Assembly: GCA_965602855.1 (NCBI GenBank)
Contig: CBFCZV010000001.1
Span: 62,001-126,000 of the forward strand
Origin: LH-M37 sp965602855
Lineage (GTDB): Bacteria; Pseudomonadota; Gammaproteobacteria; SZUA-229
Direction: 5' to 3'
DNA length: 64,000 bases
The notes beneath the pieces are model-generated. The model was not told where the DNA came from. It worked only from the letters and a program-made list of their open reading frames with translations, and ran no database searches. Shown one piece after another: positions 55,257 to 62,755 of the stretch (position 1 is its first letter; each line of letters opens with the position of its first letter). A program made the translations under genes and the position numbers.

Positions 55257-55286
55257 GTGACACTTTGTCGCACGACAAATTGTCAC
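55257..55286. repeat. 30-bp quasi-palindrome
   Basis: GTGACA, one base, TTTGTCG, two-base centre, CGACAAA, one base, TGTCAC: 13 of 14 pairs complementary. There is no U-run, so it is not a typical terminator. It lies about 80 bp upstream of the MerR-type promoter and could be an operator or part of a mobile-element end. Confidence 0.6.
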
Positions 55287-55364
55287 ACCACAACATTTAA
55301 TTCGCCATAAACACCCATGCCGAGCCCGCCCTTCCCCATTAATCAAAGGCTTTTTAAATCCCAC

Positions 55365-55413
55365 TTGACTATCTACCGTTAACGTAAGATACAATCTCTC
55401 GTTAACGGTAGAT
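55365..55413 (+). promoter_or_regulatory. MerR-type promoter with duplicated operator dyad
   Basis: TTGACT (55365-55370) and TACAAT (55390-55395) are 19 bp apart, the overlong spacer characteristic of MerR-family-controlled promoters. The dyad CT-N2-CGTTAACG-N2-AG is centred in the spacer (55373-55388). An identical dyad pattern recurs 23 bp downstream (55396-55411). Together the outer arms form a perfect 13-bp inverted repeat (ATCTACCGTTAAC and GTTAACGGTAGAT). GGAG at 55417-55420 serves the first gene. Confidence 0.85.
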
Positions 55414-55427
55414 ATTGGAGAATAGCC

Positions 55428-55655
55428 ATGCAATTAACAGACGTACTGATTCATGTAAATAATGAGATTGATGAAAACGAAAGGGATAACCTCGTCGAGC
55501 AACTCCGTGATATGGATGGTGTTATTGCACCAAGATTCAACGAGGACAAGCAGCATTTACTTTTAGTGTCATACAATTCTGATGCAATAAGCTCCTTATC
55601 CTTACTCAATGAAGTTAAGGGAAAAGGCTATAAAGCGCAGCTTGTAGGCCTGTAA
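55428..55655 (+). CDS. HMA-like ferredoxin-fold protein without CxxC
   Basis: 75 residues. The spacing of beta-alpha-beta elements (VLIHVNNEIDENERDNLVEQL, GVIAPRFN, HLLLVSYN, ending GYKAQLVGL) resembles heavy-metal-associated domains. The metal-binding CxxC is absent: there are no cysteines at all. Similar cysteine-free proteins occur in sulfur-oxidising Gammaproteobacteria, as far as I recall, with no known function. It is the first gene of the MerR-controlled operon; GGAG precedes the start. Confidence 0.78.
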   Translation: MQLTDVLIHVNNEIDENERDNLVEQLRDMDGVIAPRFNEDKQHLLLVSYNSDAISSLSLLNEVKGKGYKAQLVGL

Positions 55656-55665
55656 GGTGGGTAAA

Positions 55666-55893
55666 ATGGAATATAATCACTTTGTTGATATAAAAGGCAT
55701 GTGCTGCTCTGCCCCGGTATTGCATTTAACTAAAGAGTTTAAGTCGATGGGATCTGGTTATATTGTACTGGCTGAGTCAAACAAGGTATCGATGCTGAAC
55801 GATATACCAGCATACTGTTCATCAACCAAGCATGAGTTAATTATGCAGGAAGAGAAGGACGGCCTTTTTTATTTCTGGATTAAAATTAAATAG
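55666..55893 (+). CDS. TusA-like sulfur-carrier protein (CSAP variant)
   Basis: 75 residues from ATG 55666, which has AGGTGG 5 bp upstream; an in-frame GTG at 55657 would destroy that site. The TusA-fold signature VDIKGMCCSAP keeps the thiol Cys14 and Pro17 of CPxP but has Ser15 for the first Pro, and an extra Cys13 precedes it. DIPAYC (Cys51) and the ending FYFWIKIK match the paralogue at 34893. A persulfide carrier or thiol sensor is likely. It is adjacent to merR (the next start follows the stop directly). Confidence 0.82.
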   Translation: MEYNHFVDIKGMCCSAPVLHLTKEFKSMGSGYIVLAESNKVSMLNDIPAYCSSTKHELIMQEEKDGLFYFWIKIK

Positions 55894-56358
55894 ATGTCAT
55901 TAAATTATTTCAAAATAGGCGAAGTTGCCGAATTACTTAAAATCACGGTACGAACCATCAGGTACTATGAGGAAGAAGAGCTGCTACATCCTCATAGAAC
56001 TGATGGCGGCACGCGCCTGTACACCGAGCAGCATATCGATCGCCTGAAGGCCATTCTTCACCTTACTGAAAATGGCTTTCCTCTTGAGCTTATTAGAATT
56101 ATCGCTAATACAAGACAGACCTGCTCCACGGGTGATGAAGGCAGTGAAAAAATATCAAACATTATTGAAAACTCAATAACGGACATTGACGAAAAAATTA
56201 ATAATTTGAAGGCGTTAAAATCAGAATTATCCGCCGCAAAAAAACAGGTTAAAAAATGCAGCGGCTGCATAAACGAGCCATCCAGTGAAGGCTGCCCAAC
56301 ATGCCCGGTAAATCAAAATCTCAGTAAGATTGAAATACTTAATCTGGTCTGGGAGTAG
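55894..56358 (+). CDS. MerR-family regulator with cysteine-rich C-terminus
   Basis: 154 residues. The winged HTH (about 5-70, FKIGEVAELLKITVRTIRYYEEEELL) is followed by a dimerisation helix (about 83-120) and an effector region with Cys77, Cys122 and Cys125 (CSGC) and Cys134 and Cys137 (CPTC). The paired CxxC motifs suggest metal or redox/sulfane-sulfur sensing. They do not match the C-terminal loops of MerR, CueR or ZntR that I know. It starts directly after the TusA-like stop without its own ribosome-binding site. It probably controls its own operon through the 19-bp-spacer promoter. Confidence 0.88.
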   Translation: MSLNYFKIGEVAELLKITVRTIRYYEEEELLHPHRTDGGTRLYTEQHIDRLKAILHLTENGFPLELIRIIANTRQTCSTGDEGSEKISNIIENSITDIDEKINNLKALKSELSAAKKQVKKCSGCINEPSSEGCPTCPVNQNLSKIEILNLVWE

Positions 56359-56371
56359 AAAGCGTGGTAGA

Positions 56372-56406
56372 TACGATTAGCCCAGCGTAATTGTACGCAT
56401 GAATAC
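56372..56406. repeat. 35-bp palindromic repeat, copy 2
   Basis: Direct-orientation copy of 55058-55092 (33/35 identical), 14 bp after the merR stop. The two copies flank the MerR-controlled operon. The stem is weaker here (two mismatches between arms). Confidence 0.85.
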
Positions 56407-56484
56407 AAACCAGCCAGATTCAACCTACAAGTGCACCGCAAGCCAATATAAACATCTCGCAAAGACTGCTGTAATATATCAATT

Positions 56485-56691
56485 ATGCAAGATACTTCAC
56501 TACTTATCTGGGGAATGGTATTCGGGGGAATCGGTCTCGGGTTCTTTTTATATGGCAAAAAGCAAAAGGCGGTAGTTCCTTTCGCTGTCGGTATCACACT
56601 ATTTATTTTTCCCTATTTCATATCTGACGTATACATACTACTTACAGTAGGCGCTGCTTTAATTGCACTTCCCTATTTTGTAAGAATTTAA
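56485..56691 (+). CDS. Small two-helix membrane protein
   Basis: 68 residues with two to three closely packed hydrophobic segments (LLIWGMVFGGIGLGFFLYGKK, then VVPFAVGITLFIFPYFI, then YILLTVGAALIALPYFV). Homologues of this GLGFFLYGKKQKA-type protein are common in Gammaproteobacteria, sometimes labelled amino acid transport protein without evidence. Function unknown. It lies between the repeat copy and purC, with no ribosome-binding site of note. Confidence 0.75.
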   Translation: MQDTSLLIWGMVFGGIGLGFFLYGKKQKAVVPFAVGITLFIFPYFISDVYILLTVGAALIALPYFVRI

Positions 56692-56824
56692 ATTTACTGA
56701 ATTGGGTTATAACCCCCTAAAAAGATCAAAGGGACTAGTGAAGGACGACATCACACTTCAGGTACTTTTCTTATTACCCCCATCTAGTACAATAGACAGA
56801 TCCTAATTCTTTACTGGTAACAAC

Positions 56825-57706
56825 ATGCAAAGCCTTCACAGTAGCCACATTAAAAGCCTGCCGCTTCTTCACAAGGGCAAGGTTCGTGATATTTACGACA
56901 TCGATGACGACCACATGCTGATTGTGACTACTGATCGTATCTCTGCTTTTGATGTGGTCATGCCCAATGCGATTACTGGTAAAGGGGGCATTCTTAACGA
57001 TGTCACCTGTTTCTGGATGAATAAACTGGCTCACATTATTCCCAATCAACTTAGCAATATGAGACTTGAAGACGTGTTGACTGATGCTAAAGAACGAGCT
57101 CAAGTTGAAAACCACGCCATGATTGTGAAAAAGCTCAAAGCTTTGCCAATTGAGGCGATTGTACGTGGCTACCTTATTGGCTCCGGCTGGAAAGATTATC
57201 AGGCAACTGGCTCTGTCTGTGGTATCAAGCTACCAACTGGACTACAACTCGCTGATAAATTACCCAAAGCTATTTACACGCCCTCTTCCAAAGCTGCAGT
57301 AGGGGAACACGATGAGAATATCAACTTCTCTCAAACCGAAGCACTTGTCGGTAAAGATATAGCAGAACAAATTCGTGACGTTAGCCTGTTACTCTATAAA
57401 CAGGCTTCTTCTCACGCACTAGAACGTGGAATTATTATTGCTGATACCAAATTTGAATTTGGTCTGGATAAGAACGGCACCCTCACTTTAATCGATGAAG
57501 TATTAACTCCCGACTCTTCTCGCTTCTGGCCATCCGAGCAGTACCAGCCCGGTATCAGCCCACCAAGTTTTGACAAACAATTCGTACGTGACTACCTGGA
57601 AACCCTGGACTGGAACAAGACAGCACCGGGGCCAACGTTGCCTGATAACGTGATTCAGAAGACCTCTGAAAAATATCAGCAGGCCAAACAACTGCTCACC
57701 CAGTAA
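56825..57706 (+). CDS. purC: Phosphoribosylaminoimidazole-succinocarboxamide synthase
   Basis: 293 residues, the longer (yeast-like) form of SAICAR synthase rather than the 237-residue E. coli form. Signatures are LLHKGKVRDIYDIDDDHMLIV and TDRISAFDVVMP, and later DTKFEFGLD and DEVLTPDSSRFW. It condenses CAIR with aspartate in purine synthesis. bioD follows 5 bp later. A TACAAT at 56788-56793 could be its -10, but no -35 is seen. Confidence 0.96.
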   Translation: MQSLHSSHIKSLPLLHKGKVRDIYDIDDDHMLIVTTDRISAFDVVMPNAITGKGGILNDVTCFWMNKLAHIIPNQLSNMRLEDVLTDAKERAQVENHAMIVKKLKALPIEAIVRGYLIGSGWKDYQATGSVCGIKLPTGLQLADKLPKAIYTPSSKAAVGEHDENINFSQTEALVGKDIAEQIRDVSLLLYKQASSHALERGIIIADTKFEFGLDKNGTLTLIDEVLTPDSSRFWPSEQYQPGISPPSFDKQFVRDYLETLDWNKTAPGPTLPDNVIQKTSEKYQQAKQLLTQ

Positions 57707-57711
57707 AAATC

Positions 57712-58374
57712 ATGCGCGGTGTTTTTGTCACAGGCACAGATACGGACGTTGGCAAAACTTATGTTGCTACCTTGCTGGCAGCGCAATTAGTCAAAAACAG
57801 CATCAAGGTTATTCCCAAAAAACCCATTGAGTCTGGCTGTCAAAATAAGGATGGCAAACTCATTCCTGCTGATGCCTCATCACTTAAAAAAGCTTCTGCT
57901 TATGAGGGTGATTTATCTGATGTCTGTGCTTACCGATTTGAGGCTGCACTGTCACCGGTACGCGCAGCCCGTATGGATCACCAAAAAATCACTATCGAAC
58001 AATTAGATCAGGCCTGTAAATACACAGGTGATGGCTTTGTCCTGGTAGAAGGTGCTGGTGGATTTTATTCACCACTGGCTGATGATGGTCTTAATGCAGA
58101 TTTGGCTGAAGCGCTTAAGTTTCCGGTACTGCTGGTTGCTAATGACAGGCTTGGATGTATCAATCAGATTTTGCTCACGGCTGAAGCGATTTCAAATCGA
58201 GGGCTTAAGCTTGCGGCGGTGGCTCTTAACGCTAAAGACCAGCAATCTAATTTGGATATGAATAACGCAGAGGATTTGCGTGAATTTATTGATGCGCCTG
58301 TCTATACGATTGCACACGAACAGAACAATGATAAAACGATTAAAGACTTGAGCAATTATTTACAATCGCTATAA
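57712..58374 (+). CDS. bioD: Dethiobiotin synthetase
   Basis: 220 residues. The P-loop GTDTDVGKTYV is at about 7-17, followed by KPIESGCQ and the ATP/carbamate region VEGAGGFYSPL. It closes the ureido ring of dethiobiotin before BioB. No other bio gene is in the window. It is likely co-transcribed with purC and ends in a bidirectional terminator. Confidence 0.95.
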   Translation: MRGVFVTGTDTDVGKTYVATLLAAQLVKNSIKVIPKKPIESGCQNKDGKLIPADASSLKKASAYEGDLSDVCAYRFEAALSPVRAARMDHQKITIEQLDQACKYTGDGFVLVEGAGGFYSPLADDGLNADLAEALKFPVLLVANDRLGCINQILLTAEAISNRGLKLAAVALNAKDQQSNLDMNNAEDLREFIDAPVYTIAHEQNNDKTIKDLSNYLQSL

Positions 58375-58377
58375 ACA

Positions 58378-58408
58378 AAAAGGCCACGAGCATCGCTCAT
58401 GGCCTTTT
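58378..58408. terminator. Bidirectional terminator between bioD and the FKBP gene
   Basis: A 13-bp stem (AAAAGGCCACGAG with CTCATGGCCTTTT) with one internal mismatch closes a 5-base loop. T-runs follow on both strands. It sits between convergent genes. Confidence 0.88.
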
Positions 58409-58431
58409 CTTATCTCGCAAGATTAAAAATC

Positions 58432-58761
58432 TTAACTTACAGAGATCAACTCCACTTTGAATACCAGTGTCGCATTCGGTGGAATAACACCACCGGCACC
58501 AGCAGCACCATAACCCATTCCGGGTGGAATCGTCAGTTTACGTGTACCACCAACTTTCATGCCAGCAACGCCCTGATCCCAGCCCTGAATTACCTGACCG
58601 CCACCCAGTTTAAAATTAAAGGTTTGTTCGCGATCAAGACTTGAATCGAACTTGGCACCATCGGTTAACCAGCCTGTGTAATGAACTTCTACGTTCATAC
58701 CTGCAACGGCTTCATCACCTTCACCAACAACCTGATCTTCAATTTGTAATTCTTCAGACAT
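58432..58761 (-). CDS. FKBP-type peptidyl-prolyl isomerase
   Basis: 109 residues, a single FKBP domain: VEVHYTGWLTDGAKFDSSLDR, GQVIQGWDQGVAGMKVGGTRKLTIPPGMGYG and the ending LVFKVELI. It has no signal peptide or trigger-factor extension, so it is cytoplasmic. It catalyses cis-trans isomerisation of prolyl bonds. GGAG lies upstream. It is separated from fba by a terminator, so it has its own transcript. Confidence 0.95.
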   Translation of the reverse strand: MSEELQIEDQVVGEGDEAVAGMNVEVHYTGWLTDGAKFDSSLDREQTFNFKLGGGQVIQGWDQGVAGMKVGGTRKLTIPPGMGYGAAGAGGVIPPNATLVFKVELISVS

Positions 58762-58791
58762 GTTTGTCTCCTATCTAATTCTTAAAATGCA

Positions 58792-58815
58792 AAAAGGGGA
58801 ACTCCGTCCCCTTTT
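58792..58815 (-). terminator. Terminator of the glycolytic/Calvin cluster
   Basis: A perfect 9-bp stem (AAAAGGGGA with TCCCCTTTT) with a 6-base loop lies 21 bp after the fba stop, followed on the minus strand by TTTTTG. Confidence 0.88.
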
Positions 58816-58836
58816 GCTTAAGCTTATAATTTCAGC

Positions 58837-59874
58837 TTATTTGTAAAAATCAATCATAGCTTCAAGAGAAACAGGTTTGATTTTTGATGCATTGCCCGCT
58901 GCACCGAATGCTTCGAAACGTGCTTTACAGATTTCTTTCATTGCATTCGTAGCTTCTTTATAGAATTTACGTGGGTCAAAGTTAGATGTGTTTTCTGACA
59001 TATGACGACGAATTGAGCCAGTAGATGCCATACGTAAATCAGTATCGATGTTAACTTTACGAACACCAGATTTAATACCTTTAACAATTTCTTCAACAGG
59101 TACGCCGTAAGTCTGTTTCATTTCACCACCGAAGTCGTTGATGATTTTCAACCATTCCTGAGGCACTGAAGATGAACCGTGCATTACCAGATGAGTGTTA
59201 GGTAGTTTTGCATGAATTTCTTCAATGCGGTCAATACGTAAAACTTCGCCAGTGGGTTCTTGAGTAAATTTGTAAGCACCGTGTGAAGTACCGATAGCAA
59301 TGGCCAATGCGTCTACATTAGTTTGGTCTACAAAATCAGCAGCCTCTTGAACACCTGTTAGCAACTGCTCCATATCCAGCTTACCTTCAGCACCGTGACC
59401 GTCTTCTTCGCCCATTTCGCCAGTTTCTAAAGAACCCAGACAACCCAGTTCGCCTTCAACAGAAACACCACCAGAATGAGCCATTTTCACAACTTCTTTT
59501 GTTGTATTAACGTTGTACTCAAAGCTTGAAGGGGTTTTCATGTCAGCTTCTAATGAACCGTCCATCATTACTGATGAAAAACCAGACTGAATAGAACGCA
59601 AGCAAACTGCTGGCTCTGAACCGTGATCCTGATGCATTACAACTGGGATATGCGGGTACATTTCAATCGCAGCAGAAATCAGGTGACGCAGGAATGGTTC
59701 GCCTGCATATGAACGTGCGCCTGCAGAACCCTGCATGATAACAGGACTATTAGCTTCATCAGCAGCTTGCATGATAGCTTGCACCTGTTCCATATTATTC
59801 ACATTAAAAGCGGGCATGCCGTAATCGTTTTCTGCGGCATGGTCGAGTAATTGGCGTAATGAAATTAAAGCCAT
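58837..59874 (-). CDS. fba: Fructose-bisphosphate aldolase class II, Calvin-cycle subtype
   Basis: 345 residues. The zinc and substrate residues lie in VVMHQDHGSEP, SVEGELGCLGSLE (with Glu ligand) and THLVMHGSSSVPQEW. The length and these segments match the CbbA-type class II aldolase common in autotrophic and methylotrophic proteobacteria rather than E. coli FbaA. A strong GGAGG site precedes it. It is the last gene of tkt-gap-pgk-pyk-fba. Confidence 0.96.
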   Translation of the reverse strand: MALISLRQLLDHAAENDYGMPAFNVNNMEQVQAIMQAADEANSPVIMQGSAGARSYAGEPFLRHLISAAIEMYPHIPVVMHQDHGSEPAVCLRSIQSGFSSVMMDGSLEADMKTPSSFEYNVNTTKEVVKMAHSGGVSVEGELGCLGSLETGEMGEEDGHGAEGKLDMEQLLTGVQEAADFVDQTNVDALAIAIGTSHGAYKFTQEPTGEVLRIDRIEEIHAKLPNTHLVMHGSSSVPQEWLKIINDFGGEMKQTYGVPVEEIVKGIKSGVRKVNIDTDLRMASTGSIRRHMSENTSNFDPRKFYKEATNAMKEICKARFEAFGAAGNASKIKPVSLEAMIDFYK

Positions 59875-59898
59875 GGTTATAACCTCCTAAATTAAAAA

Positions 59899-61344
59899 TT
59901 AATTTTTTGAAACACGCACGTCACCAATAGTTACAATTTTCATTGCATTGGTACCGCCCGCCTCTTCACCCAGGAAATCACCCCGAGTGATAATGATTTG
60001 ATCATCTTTTTCTACAATACCTTTTTCACACAATAGAGATGCTACCTTGGAGCTAATATTGTATTTGCCGATCCGTTCAAAATCTATACTAAGCGGATAT
60101 ACGCCTCTATATAAACTAACCTTTCGTCGGGTCTTTTCTAACGGTGACAATGCATAAATCGGAATACCCGAACTAATTCGTGACATCCACAATACGGTTG
60201 AACCAGACTCGGTCAATGCACCAATCGCATCTACATCCAGATGGTTCGCCGTGTACATCGTCGCCATCGCAATAGCTTCATCTACTCGATCAAACATCAG
60301 GTGCGAACGATGATCTGACTTCATCACTCTTGGGTGCTGCTCCGCAGATTCACAAATTCGGCTCATTGCATGCACGACTTTAACTGGATAATTGCCTGCT
60401 GCCGTTTCACCTGAAAGCATCACCGCATCAGTTCCATCATGTACTGCATTGGCAACATCAAAAACTTCTGCTCGTGTTGGAATTGGGTTTTCAATCATCG
60501 ACTCCATCATCTGTGTTGCAGTAATTACAACAGTATCCATAGCTCGCGCACGACTAATCATATCTTTCTGAATAGCGGGCAATTCTGCATCACCAACTTC
60601 AACACCCAGATCACCACGCGCAACCATAATCGCATCAGAAGCTTCAATAATTTCATCAATAACTTCTAGCGCTTCCGCCCTTTCTACTTTCGCAACTATT
60701 CCGCCATAACCACCAGCATCGCGTAACAGCTTACGCGCTTCAATGACATCTGTTGCACTACTAACAAATGAGATTGCTACATAGTCAGCCTGTATATCAG
60801 CAGCTGCTTTAATATCTTCTCTGTCCTTGTCAGTTAAAGCCGGTGCAGATAAACCACCGCCTAACAGGTTAATGCCCTTTTTGTCTGATAGTGGACCAGT
60901 CTGTGTTATCACACAATGAATCTTCGAGCCTTCTACACTCTCAACATCCATAGTCATACGACCATCATCTAGCAACAATGTGTTACCTGGCTTAACGTCT
61001 TCTACAAGACTCTTGTAGGTAATACCCACAGCATTTTTAGTACCTGCCAGAGGATCCATATCTGCATCAAGAGTAAATTTATCACCCTTAACCAGATTTA
61101 CTTTTTTATCAGTAAAACGTTCAGTACGTATTTTTGGCCCCTGCATATCTGCCAACACACCAATAACTCGTCCTAACCTTTCCGCACTTTCACGCACCAT
61201 TTCTGCGCGCTTTTTCTGCTCCTCATGTGAACCATGAGAAAAATTTAATCGAACAACGTCAACACCGGCGCGTACCAGATCATCGATGATATCAATATCA
61301 TCTGTAGCCGGGCCCAGTGTTGCAACTATTTTTGTTCTGCGCAT
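59899..61344 (-). CDS. pyk: Pyruvate kinase
   Basis: 481 residues. Motifs are RRTKIVATLGPATD at the N-terminus, VAKVERAEALEVIDEII with the catalytic Lys, MVARGDLGVEVG and MLSGETAAGNYPV; the C-terminal allosteric domain is complete. It converts PEP and ADP to pyruvate and ATP. It sits between pgk and fba, with gaps of 51 and 24 bp. Confidence 0.97.
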   Translation of the reverse strand: MRRTKIVATLGPATDDIDIIDDLVRAGVDVVRLNFSHGSHEEQKKRAEMVRESAERLGRVIGVLADMQGPKIRTERFTDKKVNLVKGDKFTLDADMDPLAGTKNAVGITYKSLVEDVKPGNTLLLDDGRMTMDVESVEGSKIHCVITQTGPLSDKKGINLLGGGLSAPALTDKDREDIKAAADIQADYVAISFVSSATDVIEARKLLRDAGGYGGIVAKVERAEALEVIDEIIEASDAIMVARGDLGVEVGDAELPAIQKDMISRARAMDTVVITATQMMESMIENPIPTRAEVFDVANAVHDGTDAVMLSGETAAGNYPVKVVHAMSRICESAEQHPRVMKSDHRSHLMFDRVDEAIAMATMYTANHLDVDAIGALTESGSTVLWMSRISSGIPIYALSPLEKTRRKVSLYRGVYPLSIDFERIGKYNISSKVASLLCEKGIVEKDDQIIITRGDFLGEEAGGTNAMKIVTIGDVRVSKN

Positions 61345-61395
61345 TATTACCTCTTAAAATAAATACGGAACACTGTGTGCTCCGTATTCTGCGTT

Positions 61396-62580
61396 TTATT
61401 TTTTCGCTGCTTGCGCTTCTAGCATTGCAACGGCTGGCAAAGTTTTACCTTCAAGATATTCCAGGAAGGCACCGCCGGCAGTTGAGATGTATGTCACTTT
61501 GTCATAAATATCGTACTTCTGAATTGCCGCGATAGTGTCACCACCACCCGCAAGACTGAAGCCAGGTGAATTAGCAATCGCCATTGAAACAGTCTTGGTG
61601 CCTTCACCAAACTGATCAAACTCAAATACGCCAACAGGGCCGTTCCAGATGATAGTGCCAGCTTTAGCAATAATATCTGCCAGTACTTTTGCAGAATCAG
61701 GGCCAACATCGAAAATCATATCGTCATCTGAAACTTCACTCGCATCCTTTAAAGTTGCTTCTGCTGTTTCAGAAAATTCTTTGGCACAAACTACATCAGT
61801 TGCGATAGGAATACTCGCACCGCGAGCTTCCATTTTCGTAATCAGGGTTTTAGCTGTTTCAACCAGATCTGCCTCATACAACGACTTGCCAACATTGTGT
61901 CCCATAGCCGCCAAAAATGTATTCGCGATACCACCACCGACAACCATCTGATCTACTTTTTCAGATAAAGCTTCAAGTACGGTCAGCTTAGTTGAAACTT
62001 TAGAACCACCAACAATCGCCACCATAGGACGAGCTGGCTCAGCCAGTGCTTTAGCCAGGCTGTCTAACTCACTGGAAAGCAACAAACCTGCACATGCAAC
62101 TGGTGCTTCAACACCAACACCATGAGTCGAAGCCTGTGCACGATGCGCAGTACCAAATGCATCCATAACAAAGATGTCACACAGTGAAGCATATTTTTTA
62201 GATAGAGCTTCGTCGTCTTTCTTCTCACCCGCATTGAAACGAACGTTTTCAAGAAGAACAACTTCGCCACCCGCAACTTCTGGCGCGTTATCAAGATAAT
62301 CCTTAATCAAACGAACATCTTTACCCAGCTTGTCAGCCATGACATCAGCAATCGGAGCCATTGAATTTTCTTCGTCAACCTTACCTTCTTCAGGACGACC
62401 GCGGTGAGACATCACCATAACTTTAGCGCCTGCATTTGCACACAGCGCAATGGTTGGCATTGATGCAGTAATACGCGCATCCGATGTCACTTTGCCATCT
62501 TTAACTGGCACGTTAAGGTCAGCACGAATCAATATGCGTTTTCCCGCAAGATCAAGATCAGTCAATTTAATGAAAGACAT
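61396..62580 (-). CDS. pgk: Phosphoglycerate kinase
   Basis: 394 residues, standard monomeric PGK. It has RADLNVPVKDGKV, the substrate-binding MSHRGRPE, the hinge region and the nucleotide site GGGDTIAAI. It acts in glycolysis or, in the reverse sense, in the Calvin cycle. AGGAG is 5 bp upstream of the ATG. The leader between gap and pgk carries two strong hairpins. Confidence 0.97.
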   Translation of the reverse strand: MSFIKLTDLDLAGKRILIRADLNVPVKDGKVTSDARITASMPTIALCANAGAKVMVMSHRGRPEEGKVDEENSMAPIADVMADKLGKDVRLIKDYLDNAPEVAGGEVVLLENVRFNAGEKKDDEALSKKYASLCDIFVMDAFGTAHRAQASTHGVGVEAPVACAGLLLSSELDSLAKALAEPARPMVAIVGGSKVSTKLTVLEALSEKVDQMVVGGGIANTFLAAMGHNVGKSLYEADLVETAKTLITKMEARGASIPIATDVVCAKEFSETAEATLKDASEVSDDDMIFDVGPDSAKVLADIIAKAGTIIWNGPVGVFEFDQFGEGTKTVSMAIANSPGFSLAGGGDTIAAIQKYDIYDKVTYISTAGGAFLEYLEGKTLPAVAMLEAQAAKK

Positions 62581-62669
62581 GTTTAACTCCTAAAATTCTA
62601 TAAATTTAAAAATTGTTTGTTAAATTTCTTAACTTAACAAAAAACTCTCAAAACCCGATTTCTTATAAA

Positions 62670-62699
62670 TTAACCAGCCCGGTGATCCGGGCTGGTTAA
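62670..62699 (-). terminator. Hairpin between gap and pgk, pgk-proximal
   Basis: A perfect 13-bp stem (TTAACCAGCCCGG with CCGGGCTGGTTAA) with a 4-base loop. On the minus strand it is followed by TTTATAAG, a poor U-run, so it may attenuate or stabilise rather than terminate. Confidence 0.6.
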
Positions 62700-62719
62700 A
62701 ACATTCTCTTTATAAACAA

Positions 62720-62747
62720 AATCCTTTCCCGCTAGCGGGAAAGGATT
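62720..62747 (-). terminator. Hairpin after gap, gap-proximal
   Basis: A perfect 28-bp palindrome (arms AATCCTTTCCCGCT and AGCGGGAAAGGATT) starts 8 bp after the gap stop. On the minus strand it runs into TTTTGTTTAT, so it can act as a partial terminator for tkt-gap. Confidence 0.7.
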
Positions 62748-62755
62748 AGCTTATT

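Larger units (their letters stand above)
54659..55364. other. Gene-poor region upstream of gltB and the MerR-type operon
   Basis: About 700 bp without a credible gene on either strand. It presumably contains the gltB promoter on the minus strand (no consensus hexamers found) and a small inverted repeat CCTGCA/TGCAGG at 54754-54770. It also holds the TGGGGACACGA direct repeats, one copy of the 35-bp palindromic repeat and a 30-bp quasi-palindrome, each listed separately. At 55209 GGAGACGAGTTAT resembles the leader of the DUF3330-like gene (GGAGGCGAGTTAT), but no matching reading frame follows. Confidence 0.6.
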
